DNA of 64,000 nt, taken from Dicyema japonicum. Taxonomy: Eukaryota > Dicyemida > Rhombozoa > Dicyemidae. This document shows, piece after piece, positions 1-11,085 of this stretch (the stretch's first letter is position 1; each line of letters begins with the position of its first letter). The position numbers and the translations under genes were made by a program. The stretch covers positions 2,253,991 through 2,317,990 of the forward strand of contig RDEW01000003.1 of assembly GCA_011109175.1 (NCBI GenBank). Direction: 5' to 3'. Below the pieces are notes generated by a model. The model was not told the DNA's origin. It saw nothing but the letters and a program-made list of their open reading frames with translations, and searched no databases.

Positions 1-239
1 TGTATTTTAGCTGTACATGTATGGGGTCGTATGGAATGAACTGCGAGATAGTCCTTAGGACTAGGGTCTCAAAAGGAATAGGATCTATCATGGAGGCATA
101 AAACTTCTTTAGAGTTCAGCTACTAAGAACTGGAATTCCATGAATTTCTTTAAACGTGTTTTATCAAGGTTCCGAGAACCGACCCACTTCTTTATGTGAG
201 AGTAACCTTTAGGAATTTGGAAGGTGTCAACAGCGCCTT

Positions 240-329
240 CATTAAAATGTCTAATAATTATTTATTATGATAAATAACTTTATTAATTTTATTATGAAAT
301 ATTAAAATATATAGGATATTACTGAGTCA
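240..329 (+). promoter_or_regulatory. A/T island upstream of SDHB
   Basis: Roughly 90 bp of almost pure A/T lies immediately before the SDHB start codon. Equivalent islands precede PSME3, VMA21, ALG11, FNTB, the exchanger, haspin, the coiled-coil gene, the CTR gene and others, so this looks like the usual core-promoter and 5' leader composition here. No defined TATA position can be assigned. Confidence 0.45.
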
Positions 330-1290
330 ATGGTTTGTTGGTAATTATGATCGTTTAGAACTTCATATTATTCCACTCAAAGAGACTTGCTTCCACAAAT
401 CTTAAAATATATAGATTTGTACTTCATAATCTTTAACCTTAGATTCCAAACTCCAAAAATTCTGCCCCAAAAATGCAGTCCTTTACAATCGACAGTGAAA
501 AGTACAAAATATATACTCAATAAGATGTGGCCCAATGGTCTTAGATGCACTCATTAAGATTAAAGCAGAACAAGATCCCTCACTTACCTTCCGCCGGTCT
601 TGCAGAGAGGGCATTTGTGGATCCTGTGCCATGAACATTAATGGACAGAATACTCTGGCCTGTATTTGGTATATACTTGGGTAACCTCTTAGTAAGCTTG
701 AACCTAACAAAGTCACCAAAATTTTCCCGCTTCCTCACATGTACGTTATTAAAGACCTCGTTGTGGTATTTATGTTTAATGATTGTTTACAGGACATGAA
801 TAACTTTTATGCTCAGTACAAGTCTATAGAACCTTGGTTACAGCGAAAGGACCTTCAAGATGAGTCCAAAATAGGACTCAGAGATCTTCTGCAGAGTGTA
901 CCTGATAGAAGCAAACTGGATGGGTTATATGAGTGTATTCTATGTGCATGTTGTTCTACTTCCTGTCCATCCTACTGGTGGAATGGGGACAAATATCCCG
1001 GACCTGCAGCTTTCTTACAGGCTTATCGGTATGTGACTGTTTTTTATGACTAGATGGGTAGTTGACTCTAGGGATGACAATTATAAAGAACGTATTGACA
1101 AGTTGGCTCACTCTTTTGGTCTGTACACGTGTCATACTATAATGAATTGTACCCAAACCTGTCCTAAGGTTATTTGGTTGTGATTAATAAACAGGGACTG
1201 ATGCCTGGAAAGGCTATTTCTGAGTTGAAGAGACTGGCTGCTAATTTGACAGAAAAGACCTCAACAGAACCGATAGCCACGACTAATTAG
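330..1290 (+). CDS. SDHB: Succinate dehydrogenase iron-sulfur subunit
   Basis: Iron-sulfur subunit of mitochondrial complex II, passing electrons from succinate oxidation to ubiquinone at the inner membrane. Eight exons join to 261 codons plus stop. Visible motifs: the plant-ferredoxin-type 2Fe-2S cysteines in CREGICGSC followed by C after 11 residues, then [12 protein letters not shown] and [14 protein letters not shown], which bind the 4Fe-4S and 3Fe-4S clusters. The N-terminus ([17 protein letters not shown]) is basic and lacks acidic residues, as expected for a mitochondrial presequence. The start was chosen because the ATG at 330 is followed directly by a 26-bp intron that restores frame; a reading without that intron hits a stop. 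The gene stands alone; the next recognisable coding sequence is a LINE. Slightly shorter than the usual ~280 aa. Confidence 0.93.
333..1194 (+). other. Seven ultra-short SDHB introns
   Basis: Introns at 333-358, 419-442, 502-524, 669-692, 766-792, 1029-1053 and 1169-1194 (23-27 bp). All begin GT and end AG. Removing them joins exons into one frame that aligns to SDHB throughout, so boundaries are fixed by homology rather than guessed. This is the clearest demonstration of the genome's intron size. Confidence 0.9.
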
Positions 1291-2340
1291 TTACTAATGT
1301 TGGATTTCCTTACAACTCTTCACTAATATGCACTTATATATCTGTATTAATTCAAGTGTAAAATTATCAATGTGTGTTTTGGTTATCTGTGGTATATTTT
1401 TTATAATCGGTCAATTAATAGGCTAAGAAGTCTAAGGAAAGATGTACGAAGAGTTCCTGGCCTATTGTTGCCGAGGTAACTAGATATAAGCGGGAAATTA
1501 CTTTTTCTTAAGGGAGCGTCTGGCTACACTCAAAAGTTCGTGAAACCCAATGACTCCTTAGTTGACCTCCGTTACTATTGTTAGAAGCAACAGTGTAGAT
1601 ACTTATATAAAGGAGACCTTCCTTCTGGGAAGTTACGTGATTGTAGCAATCATCATGGGATAGTAACGCTGTAGATATAATCTCGGTTTAATGCGGGTCT
1701 AAGATGTATGCTTAGTCAACAAACTGCTGACGGCCTTGTCGATCAGTTCATATTCGCAGGGTTCCACATTAAAAGTCCAGTAGTTGTACGAGGCAACTCA
1801 TTTATTAATTCCGGATACACCGAGAAAGATGTTAAAAGTTAGCAACTAGATGTATCCAGATCCCACGGTCCCAGAAGTAGAGTCCTTCCAATACAAGTTC
1901 ATCCAGAACAAACGGAAAGAAAAGAACACATCCAGTCTTTTCAGTTATGGAAACCCCTCCAGTAAAATGGGGGAGAGAAAGTGATCATCCCGGCGCTGAG
2001 CGTCACGTGAGCAGGTGTACCATATGACGCCACTCTATTAGAACGAAAGAAGATGAGGAACAGAAAAAAAGAAGAGAAACCAACCTAGTAACAAATGGGG
2101 TAATCGAACAGGACCAATTCCTATAGTAAAATTCCTAGCCATCAATCTACCTGGTCTTTGAATCGTTCAAATCATTATGGAATTCTTTTGAGTGTTCACG
2201 GTTATCACAATAATAACGAAAAACGCCCCTTTAACATTTTCACTCGATTTTCTACCAATTTCTCTGCGAAAATTCCACAGTTTAAATCAGTTTTGCCTTA
2301 ATGATGGTCCAGCAATAGAGTCATTAAGATTTGTTAGATC
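1291..2340. other. Intergenic stretch, no gene recognised
   Basis: About 1 kb after SDHB. No open frame of useful length, no recognisable protein fragment and no clear repeat unit on either strand. It may hold decayed transposon sequence too old to read by eye. Confidence 0.4.
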
Positions 2341-2345
2341 ACTAA

Positions 2346-2440
2346 TGAGAGGGCGATTTTTGTCAATGAAGTCAAAAATTCATATGTTCTTTAAAATTGT
2401 TTAAAATTTATCAAAATGTAAATTTTAATCAAAAAATATT
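2346..2440 (+). repeat. hAT-family terminal fragment
   Basis: About 90 bp match the left end of the hAT element at 42361: a variant of TAGGGCAATTTTT, then GTCAATNAAGTCAAAAATT and a shared AT-rich continuation. Only one end is present, so this is a relic or a solo terminus. A third related end lies near 51637. Confidence 0.6.
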
Positions 2441-2492
2441 ATATAAATCAAAAGTTTTTTTTTAAACGAAATAATTTTTTTTAACAATTAAA

Positions 2493-4563
2493 AAAATGTC
2501 AGTTGAGGAAGCCTGCTGCGTGGATTGCGAACGAGTTCCCTCGGAGTATGGCTATTCCAATCTTTTGTCTTAGCCATTACCCTTCTCGTTGATCCCTTTT
2601 CTTTCTGGCAAGCAATCCTCCGAGTTCTTGCAAGAACTCAACCGTAATTGGACCATCGGCTCCCGATGATTCGGTCGCAACATGAGTAAATCGGTAGAGG
2701 TCCCCGAGGCAAGAATATTTCTTGATTTTTAGGTTCTCTGAGGTCGAAGCGGCAGCTCCAAGTGTTTGAACCAATCTGTAGATATTCGTGCTTGAGAACG
2801 TGTCTACACAAGTTGCGTCTCAGACCAAAGATCTACCAGACGTGAAGGGGAAAAGGGTCATCCCGTCAGGTCTCTTTCCATCTCCTCGAACATCGTTCAA
2901 AGCAGCATGACGTGGTCCCTTCCGGCGCTTCTCTGCAGGACAGCGGGTGCAATCCCTTCGCATCGACTATTTTCCCGCATCGGCATCGGTGCTCCTGGCA
3001 AGCGTCTAGTCCCAGCCTTTGTCCGATTCCAATCTTCAAAGAATCGTCGTCCAAAATAGTCCCTAGGTTTGGGAAAGGTATTGCACCAAGCCATGCTCCA
3101 CTCCCTCCACTTGAAGCTGACACTAAACAAGCAAGACGATGTTGATTTGCTTCTTTTTTAAGGTCTTCCAAAATTTTGGAGCAGACAATGTTATCCCAAT
3201 TACTTTGCTTCGTTGTGTCTTTGGAGATTTTGAGTCCGGACCCGTTCCATTTCCGACAAGCTTCGTCAAATGACTCATTCCAGCGAAGTCCAATAGTGTT
3301 ATGAAGGACTTGCCGTATCAAATGGCTGCAGCTTGAGAGAGACGATAGATATGCCGGGTACGCGACCTCCAGCGCCGATCTTAGACCGACACCCCCAAAT
3401 CCAGAGGAAAGCTTACATTGCTTCCAACCAAGTTCGTCGAAGCGGACGTTAATTAGTGACTCAACAGTTTGTTTGAGAGATTGTCTATCGAAAGTAGACT
3501 GTCGTATTGTTCGTAGCAGGGAACATCGGAGTAGATATAAAAGCTTGGGTAGTCCGATGTTGTTTCTCATCAGGAAGAAGATGTGTGAGAGTCGAGACAT
3601 GACAATCCTTTCGCAAGGCGTGTTAATTCTTCATTTTTGAAAAGTAGATGGTTCTTGAGTTCTTCTTCGCTGAGTGGGCCGAGGAAATATAATTTATCAA
3701 CTGGCACAGTCAGGATCCCAGGAAGCAGTTCATTAAAAGACTCCTTGATAGAGAGGAAGTCGGTGCATGGATATGAGACATTTATTAGCTCTGATTTGTT
3801 ATTTAAAGCGGGTAACGCTGTACGTAATGAATTGTATGTTTCCTTGAACGATCCTCCAATTGTGGCATCATCGAGGTACCAGAAATTTAGCTGAGCGTCA
3901 ATTGACCTCACAACATCATCAATTGTCAGGGTAAATAAGAGAGGTCCGAGCGGATCTCCTTGTTGGACACCCGTTTTTGATTTAATAATTTCATTTTCAA
4001 AAACCAAAGACGTATCTTCCCCATATGATAAATTGACAAGAGGGAAAAGCTTTGGAGCCCTCTTCCAACACGTTTTCATAATTTCATCTTCTGAGAGAAT
4101 TGAAGGCATTCGTTATGTCCAACTTGATTCCAATGCATTCATCTTAAATATTTTTCTGTGTGAAGAAACGTCTTCCTGCATGAACCGTAGCCTCACATCC
4201 GTTCTGGATACTAACACCCATTTGTTTAGGAAAGAACTCCTCTCCGAGTTGTCGGCTCACCAGGGTCGATGCTACTTTTGCTGCAAGTCTTCTAAAATAG
4301 TTCCCGACAGCAATGGGGCGGATTCCTCCGTTGGGTTTTTTGAAAGCAAGTAGCCTTGCGGAGAAAAGCAATTCTCTGGCATATTCTGGGATGTCGCCGT
4401 TAACCATTTTTCTGATTAGGTCCGTAATTGATTTGACAAGACAGCGTCCAGCTTCCAAGGTGTAAGTGGACGTAAGGTCCTTAATATGGCCAGGACGTAA
4501 CCCTTCCAAGCCTCCACCGCTGCTAGCGGCGAAGCTCCACAAATCAAAAAAGTCAAAATTCAT
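2493..4563 (-). mobile_element. RLE-type LINE, 5'-truncated copy A
   Basis: Degenerate non-LTR retrotransposon read on the minus strand. In order: RT fingers region with GGIRPIAVGN, the palm motif TGVQQGDPLGPLLFTL, the catalytic motif WYLDDATIGG, a CxC...HxxxC zinc knuckle (HRCRCGKIVDAKGLHPLSC), and a restriction-like endonuclease with RPDG and DATCVDT. Frame shifts split it into at least four pieces. The tryptophan expected before DATC is a TGA stop (2820-2822). It begins in the linker before the RT, so the N-terminal part is missing. The last ~150 bp are nearly identical to the fragment at 45840-45985, so the family has been active fairly recently. Architecture is R2-like; the clade is inferred, not established. 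Confidence 0.85.
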
Positions 4564-5360
4564 TTTTAAGTCAAAATTTTTATTGATTTTAGTTTAAGGG
4601 TTTTTGAATAAAATAGTAACGCGTTAAGCCGCGTTCATTCAGGAAGGTCATTGTAAAGGTTAAGACCTAGAAAATATTCTGATGAATTTTCCATCAACAG
4701 CTTTTTATTGAATCTTTCGTCTAATAAACATTTCGCACTACCGGGTTTATCATTTTATTACTATTTCACAGGCCGCATTGTGATTTTCTTATTACATCTA
4801 CCGACCTGAGGATCAATGAGGTCACTAATGCTTACTCGAATATGATTTTCTTTGCAAAGGTTGAACATTAAAGTTTACAAAACTTGTTGGAAGCATCGGA
4901 TATCGTTTTACTTCCTTACATGCAAAAGTGTAGAAAATTTATGGCACATGTAACTTGACCGAAGCTATTTTTAGTCTTTTCATGCATTTATTACGGAGTT
5001 GGAAAAATTGGTTTGATCTACGAAATCGATATATGTGTGAATAAAAATAAATTTCTTCCATAAAAACAGAAAATTTTATTGAAATTATCTACCAAAATAA
5101 TCTAGATTTTCTGTTAATAATTTTTGTATTACAAGTTGCGGACTCATAATGTGCAATCTGTAGAGAGAACACCATGGTCCAAATTAAGGTAGACAGTGTT
5201 ATCCGTACCTCGGTGCTTATATCTTGAAAAAAGGACAAGTAAAATGCATCAAGAAATTTCAAAAATTCGAAATTAAAAAGTTTTGTCCAGAAATTTTTGC
5301 AAAAACTTAAGTGTCTTGGAACAACTATTTTGGTAGTAAACATTAACTTCACTAAATTAA
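4545..5360 (+). repeat. Probable hAT relic
   Basis: Bases 4880-5040 align by eye with bases 42470-42610 inside the complete hAT element, sharing AGTGNAGAAAATTTATG and GAAGCTATTTTT-like blocks in the same order. The 4545-4590 stretch resembles its GTCAAAA-rich end. No intact frame remains. Bases 4600-4850 and 5050-5390 show nothing else I recognise. Confidence 0.45.
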
Positions 5361-5394
5361 CAAATCTTTAATAAAGTCATTCATATTTAAGCTC

Positions 5395-5530
5395 ATCGCG
5401 AAGAGGAAGAATTATCGAGAGAAAGGAGCTGGCTATTTGAGAACGCATTTCCTTGCAAATCGTCAGAGGAAGGCGTTTTCAATTATGAGAGCAGCCAGCA
5501 GTTGTTAATGTTATTTTTTGGCTAAATAAA
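5395..5530 (+). repeat. RLE-LINE 3' end fragment
   Basis: Short piece matching the C-terminal end of the RLE-LINE protein (ISLQIVRG... region) and the first bases of its 3' UTR, ending in a TAAATAAAG-like tail. 5'-truncated insertions of this kind are typical products of incomplete target-primed reverse transcription. Confidence 0.6.
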
Positions 5531-5599
5531 GATCCCTTTACTATTTTTTAAATCTTTTAAGGTCATATTTCAATCATTTTAGGTCATATTTGTGGTTGC

Positions 5600-5665
5600 C
5601 ATAGTAATGACTGTTTGCTGGGCTTACCAATGATTGTAAGTCTGGGTTTCAAAAGCAATTTCCAA
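5600..5665 (+). repeat. SINE tail-like fragment
   Basis: Shares TGACTGTTTG..GCTGGGCTTAC and GTAAGTCTGGG with the 3' end of the SINE at 51105-51440. The tRNA-like head is not visible here. Confidence 0.45.
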
Positions 5666-5679
5666 AAAAAACTCGTACA

Positions 5680-5865
5680 TATTTAAAAATAAACTTTTTA
5701 AATGCGGTTATTCCACTTCAATTATTAGGGAATAGTTATACAAAAAGCTATTCCTTAAATTTAATAATTATGTCCCTCAATTGCAGCACTCCAAAAAATA
5801 TACATAAACTTTATGATCTTCATATTAGTGAACTAACTATCACAAGTTTTGCAAGAGAACTAGCT
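5680..5865 (+). pseudogene. Possible host gene start cut by LINE insertion
   Basis: An A/T island (about 5680-5768), like those before host genes, is followed by an ATG at 5770 and about 37 codons (MSLNCSTPKNIHKLYDLH...). The frame then runs into EN-LINE sequence at about 5866. The coding part before the junction does not resemble the LINE or any family I know. It may be a truncated host gene or chance. Confidence 0.3.
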
Positions 5866-6180
5866 AAAGCCTTTTTAAAAATCGATGCTCAGAATTTTAT
5901 TAAGATCGTCGAAAAAGACGTCCACCTCGTTACTGCGGAGAACACTAAACGTCTCCCAATCATGGAATACCTTAAGGAACGTCACCTGGACTTCCTCAAG
6001 ATGGCAAAGTCCCCTGACCATCCCATCGGACCGCACATCAGACTATATATGGACGCCTGCCCGAGATATGAGAAGAAACCTTCCCCGCTGTTGAGATTAA
6101 TCCAGGAATCAAAAAACTAACTGCAGGAAAAGGACTGGTATGGACCCTGGGATCACTTATTTAGACGATAAACAGAAGAT
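5866..6180 (+). mobile_element. EN-type LINE 3' fragment
   Basis: Matches the 3' coding end of the EN-LINE family (PIMEYLKERHLDFLKMA, then PDHP..GP and YEKKPS), also present at 50150-50400. The coding part is followed by GGATCACTTA, the family's 3' UTR hallmark. It is cut short where it meets the oppositely oriented LINE at 6180, giving a tail-to-tail junction. Confidence 0.65.
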
Positions 6181-7535
6181 TATGATGTTACTTTAGTTTC
6201 GAAAGAACTTATTCCAAAGGACGACAAGTAAAGGTCAACACGTCCGAAAAGAACCTCATATTTTATTTGATCATATGATGTTGGTCGCTCCCATAGATCG
6301 GTCAGTTCCGGCATTGTGGAGAAACGTTGCGCCAATTCATGATATTGAAATAGGTGACTTGTTGTCAGCACGTGGAGGTTGCGAAAGGGGCAGAGTAGAT
6401 CATGTTGGTAGATATGGGTGGTGCCCACATCGTAGACGAGCCAGATTTACTCGGACGTCCCTTGGAAGAGAGGATTCTGATTGGTCTATTGGAGGAGGGT
6501 GTCGCTGTAATATTTTATGTCTCCGAGTCTTCGGATGCTTCTTCGTAGAAACAAAATCGTGTATCTGTTTCAGACGACTCCTGTCATTGGGGATGGAAGG
6601 GATGGATGATAACATTCGAGACAGGTCACTGGTTGACAATAATTTTTTTTGCGGTTTACATAGGGAGTGGCAGGGATGTTCTAGACTGTAGGCTTGGGAG
6701 AGGAACTGCAGGGCTCTCATTTCCAGATGGTCTCCAATTGGAAGGATCTTAGACCACCAATGTAGATGATCGACAGGAGTTGATCTGAGACATCCAGTAA
6801 TTATCCTGAGCGCGATGTTTTGTACTTTTTGTAGTTTGTCAATGGAAGTAAGAGAGGCAGAGGTTGACCAGCAAGGGCTTGCATGGTTAATAGTTGTTCG
6901 AATGAATTGTTTATGATGGTTAGGGCTTCTTTGCTTTGGCCAAAGGAATGGCCTGACATAGCTTTAAGTATGTTGATCTTGTGAGAGGCCTTTGTACATT
7001 GTTCCTCCACATGTTTAGAGAAAGTTAGTAGTTGGTCATAATAACTCCAAGTATTTTGGGATGTTTCGTAACGGTGAGTGGTTGTCCATGAATTGTTGAA
7101 AATTTAGTTGGCGGTGGTTGAACGTGAATACAGTGACGGTGGATTTCGATGAAAGGGGGATGGGTGGTTTGCTCCAAGCCACTCATCAAGAGTGTTCAAG
7201 TGGTTCTGAACATCCTCCGTTGCTTCGTTAACGTCTATGTCTTTAGAGGCAATAATCAGGTCATCCGCATACAATAGAAGTGTCTTGGAATTGGTTGGAA
7301 TGTCGCTTAGGTGCAAGTTGAATACGGTAGGTGACAAAACGGAGCCTTGGGGAACTCCATTTGGAAGGAGTCTGTAGTGAGATAGACATGACATAATTTT
7401 CAGCTCGACTTGACATAATTTCAATTCTTCCAGAGAGGAAATTTGTTAGCCAATTCTGAAGACGTGGAGGAATTCGAGATGTAAGAATTTTGTTACTTAG
7501 CACGCGCCTTGATGTTCGATCAAACGCCTATTGTT
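6180..7535 (-). mobile_element. EN-type LINE, 5'-truncated RT fragment
   Basis: Minus-strand RT remnant. It starts inside RT domain 3 (AFDRTSRRVLSNKILTSR), then LPNGVPQGSVLSPTVFNL, the catalytic YADDLIIA, and a C-terminal region with CPFCNLH...HLF that resembles the Cys/His segment ending many jockey-like proteins. Several stops and shifts break it. It lies directly upstream of the PSME3 promoter island. It is related to, but distinct from, the better copy at 56518-59540. Confidence 0.75.
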
Positions 7536-7559
7536 GGTTAAATAAAGTGGAGTTTATTG

Positions 7560-7643
7560 TTTAGGTTAATTTTAATTAATTTAATTTAAGTGTTATATTT
7601 TCTAGAAAAAAAATAAATAAATAAAATAAATATTTGTGGTGCA
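7560..7643 (+). promoter_or_regulatory. A/T island upstream of PSME3
   Basis: Very A/T-rich leader between the LINE fragment and the PSME3 start codon, including TTAATTAATTTAATTTAAG. No specific factor site is evident. Confidence 0.4.
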
Positions 7644-8566
7644 ATGTCAAGGTACGCGGAAGAAATCTCTAAAAAGGTAAACCATAGAGTATTATTTAGG
7701 CCGATCTTTTGTTGAAATCAAAAATAAGATTGAGAATAGAAAGTATCAACGACTTCCTTAAGGTTATATGTAATCAACAATTAGTCTCCTCTTATGGACA
7801 AAAGGAGGGACATAACGGTGGACATTAACATTCCGACACCTGAGATGATGTTTCTCCTGAAGGCATAATATTTCTTATTGTAGAAGTCAGAACTACCAAT
7901 CATGGGGGACAATTACTCTGATGGTGTACAAAACAGTGACAACTCTAATGATGATTTCATTAACTGCGATAATAAGGTTGTTGCCCATGGAAACCACGAT
8001 GATGTTGTAATATCCAACAAAAAGGATAAGTTAATGTGGCTGCTTCCCTCAGGGACTGTTTCCTCCAACCACAAGCTAGCAGAAATATTTGACATCTTCC
8101 TTAAATTCAACAAGAAGTTCACGAAAGACATGAATACTGTAGTACACGTGCTTATTGGTAGTTAAAAATGTGGATAACTCTTCTGATTCCACGAATTGAG
8201 GATGGCAATAACTTTGGTGTTGGAGTCCAGGTAGTGTTTATGTTCACTGTAGGATGCTGTCATTGAGAAAATAAAGCAGTTTGAACACATTGGCACCCGA
8301 CAATTTGATGTAGTCTACCGATTCCCTTTGGGACGTGGACGTATTGTGGAGAAGATTGCTAACTTTCCATTTATTGAGGATTATAGGACTCATCTGAGTA
8401 GCTTTGATAAAAGAAATTATTTTAATTTGAGGGATACCTTAAAATTACTTAGGGATAATTATGTAATTGTTATTATTATTTGTAGGAAATTGTTTTGGAT
8501 TTGATTAATAAGAATATAACTAAATTGAGGGTTCCTAGAGTAACCCACACTGACTCTATGTTCTGA
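7644..8566 (+). CDS. PSME3: Proteasome activator subunit PA28-gamma (REG gamma)
   Basis: Forms the heptameric 11S cap that opens the 20S proteasome for ubiquitin-independent degradation, mostly in the nucleus. Seven exons (7644-7676, 7700-7762, 7785-7862, 7884-8141, 8162-8230, 8253-8462, 8486-8566) join to 263 aa, close to the usual ~254. Diagnostic segments: FLKSP...DINIPTP at the N-terminal helices, the activation loop LLIPRIEDGNNFGV, and a C-terminal bundle with YRTHLSSFD and NKNITKLRVPR. The start fits homology to helix 1 and follows an A/T island. Introns are 20-23 bp. The one at 7863-7883 begins GC rather than GT. A metazoan with a single PA28 gene usually has the gamma type, which fits. 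Confidence 0.9.
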
Positions 8567-9845
8567 TCGTTCTCACTAATATTATCTTTACTTCATCCAT
8601 TTTCACCTTCTCCTTAGTAAGAGTCGATAAATTGCTAGCAGTAATTTGATGTAATCTCTGTCGAGAGAAATGTTATCTTGGGGTTAAATGGCTAATCTGG
8701 TGGATATCTAATAATATCAATTTCACTAACCTTATCAATTTGTTGCCGGTTAAGAGTCAGAGATGTGTGTAATGTGATTTGTGTAATCTCTGTGCAGTGG
8801 AGTTTTATCTTTAGGGTTTTAGTGGCTAATCTCGTGGATATTATAAAAGCGTTATTTTAATCTGTGCATCTAAATAATCTCTTTTATGGTGTTAGGTTGA
8901 TTTAGGTTTTGTTATTTGTTTATCTATTTACCCCGGTCCCTATAAGTGAAGAAAACTGGTGGTAAAGTAACTAACAAATGGGACGCTCCCAACCAGATTT
9001 GTTACTATTTTTCGTTCAACTTTTTTATCCTCATATAAACCTTGATCGCAAAGTGATCTTTTTCAATCGTTCGGGCAATCATTCGACTTCCACTAGTTTA
9101 TTGATGCGAAGGGTGGTTTTTCACTTAGAGGAAAGAAAGGATCATACTACTACCAAAATAAAGTAAAATTCCCCCAAATTCCCTCTTTAATTGAAACCCA
9201 ATACGAAACTGAGTATGAATCAAGAGATGCTTTAAAAACGGCTTGATAGAGTGTGGAGGAGAGGATGCTTGACATCAAGCAAGAGAGATGTCTATATGAA
9301 ACCGGTTTTCCCGATTAAGAATGAGGGATAAAGTCGTCAAGTTGGAAAGAACCCACCCTGGCTATGACTTTTTGCAATCTTTTTTTGCTATGGCTAAATG
9401 ACAATGACTATCATTAAAATTCTAGAGAAATGTCACGAGTATGTCCTTTTACTGGGAGGTTTAGCTTCTTTAAGACTCCCGATTATTAGTATTGCAGTGC
9501 TATTGGATGTTGCATTGAAGACTAATCTTGGTTGTATGCCGTGGAATTATGCTATTGACAGTTCACTTATTGTTTTAACCGATTTATTGAATTGCCATGA
9601 CCTCACTAACACGTAAAAGCGCGGCTGCTATAGTGGTCAGCTGAGAGTGTTGGGAGCTCCCACAAGCTTCTTAGAACCATTGGGGTGCTGGTAGGTTAAA
9701 AGTTGGATTAATAATACGATCAAGCTGCTTAGTTCGAATGAAGACAAAATTCAGATCTATTCCGGAGGCGGAAATGTCCGGAGTGGAGTTGTGACAACTT
9801 TATTAGCAAGGAAAAATTAAAGAGGGAGTTATTTGGCCTCATGTC
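8567..9845. other. Intergenic, no gene recognised
   Basis: About 1.3 kb between PSME3 and the next LINE. It contains a duplicated block (separate entry) and short open frames without recognisable family, for example a KKTGGKVTNKWDAPNQ frame near 8950-9000. No spliced gene could be assembled. Confidence 0.4.
8640..8845. repeat. Imperfect direct duplication
   Basis: A block of about 68 bp at 8640-8706 recurs at 8775-8845. Shared parts include TTTGNTGTAATCTCTG, the following GAG...TTATCTT.GGGTT, and TGGCTAATCT.GTGGATAT. Spacing about 135 bp. No coding or RNA function is evident. Confidence 0.6.
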
Positions 9846-9849
9846 GCTA

Positions 9850-11085
9850 GTCCTGCAAACGCTTGGACTCTTCTCTGCGCTCTCAGACCCCTCTTATCGA
9901 TGATTCTATGCTGCAACATACGAGTCAATGATGGCATCTCTTTTTAGGAAGTTTTCCATCCTTTTTTCTGCTGCATCTCTTATCGACAGTACTAGTAAAT
10001 TTTCACCTAGCTTCTCGTCGAGCCTTTTGTGTAGGGAAATCCTGATCCTTGCTCTCCTCGATTTTTCAAGAAGCTATATAAAACGCTCTCTGTATGCAGT
10101 GTGGTACCATCCTTCCAGTCCATAGAGGAGTTATGAAATGATCGTACGTGAAAAAAATAAATAAAACATATCCGTTTCGAGTCTCAATTTCCTCATACAC
10201 AATAACGCATGGTGGGCCTTCTTCCTTTTGAGTTTAAAATCGCACAATGTGATCCCAGATTTCTCAAAAGCTGTTCCGAGATACTTCAGGGAGCTCACAA
10301 TGTTGATTCCGCACATGGAGTCTTTCTGATTTCCTTTACCATTCCCCGAAGGACCTCATTGCACTAGATTTTTCTTCTGACACTTTTAACCCATGAAGAC
10401 CACACCACTCTTTTATCTCTTCCATACACATTGAGTCTCCTCTCTGAGATCATGCTAGATCTCGACACATCAGACAGTAGCACGTCGTTTGGTGTAGACG
10501 GAGACGGGAAACCGGCCATTAGAATAGCGCCCGCATCTAACATAAAATTTTCTTCCTTCTAGGTACACTTTCACCCAATTCACTAGTTCCTTTGGGCTCC
10601 CCGTCCGAGATAACTGACCGATTATGGCTCTGTGATTAACACTGTCAAATGCTTTTGATATGTCAAGACACATGACATTAAGGAGACATTTGGATTCTCT
10701 GGATTTGCATAACTCGGAGGTGGATGAAATAAGCAATCACCGCATGACCGTCCTGGGCGAAAACCAAATTGATAATTTCTGAAGTAGTCTTCTTTTTCCA
10801 GCTGATTTCTAAGCTTCCAGAAGATAATTTTTTCTATAATTTTTGAAATTGACCGAATCAGGCTGATCAGGCGATAGTTAGCAAGATCATTCTTCGGTCT
10901 TCCTGTCTTCGCTACCATCCGTACAATAGTCTTTTCCATTCGTGTGGAACATGACCAATTTTGATGCATGCGTTGAAAATATCTTTGAGAACTTCGAATA
11001 AAATTTATGGGCCTTCATTGAACATCCTAGTCTTGATGAAATCACTGCCCGGAGCTTTATTCTTGACAGCTCTTATTGCTATCTT
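9850..11085 (-). mobile_element. LINE of a third type, RT fragment
   Basis: Minus-strand RT: APGSDFIKTRMF, KTIVRMVAKTGRPKNDLANYR, SISKIIEKIIFWKLRNQLE, FGFRPGRSCGD, then MCLDISKAFDSVNHRAI and a thumb region KYLGTAFEKSGITLCDF. Several frameshifts. The 5' end is cut at about 11085, where a plus-strand RLE-LINE begins with no spacer, so one inserted into the other. Relatives lie at 21890-22345, 54230-54740 and 60590-61950. Confidence 0.75.

Noticed and set aside
7902-8165. 87-codon open frame as an independent gene
   Set aside because: It is the fourth exon of PSME3 with read-through of the next 20-bp intron.
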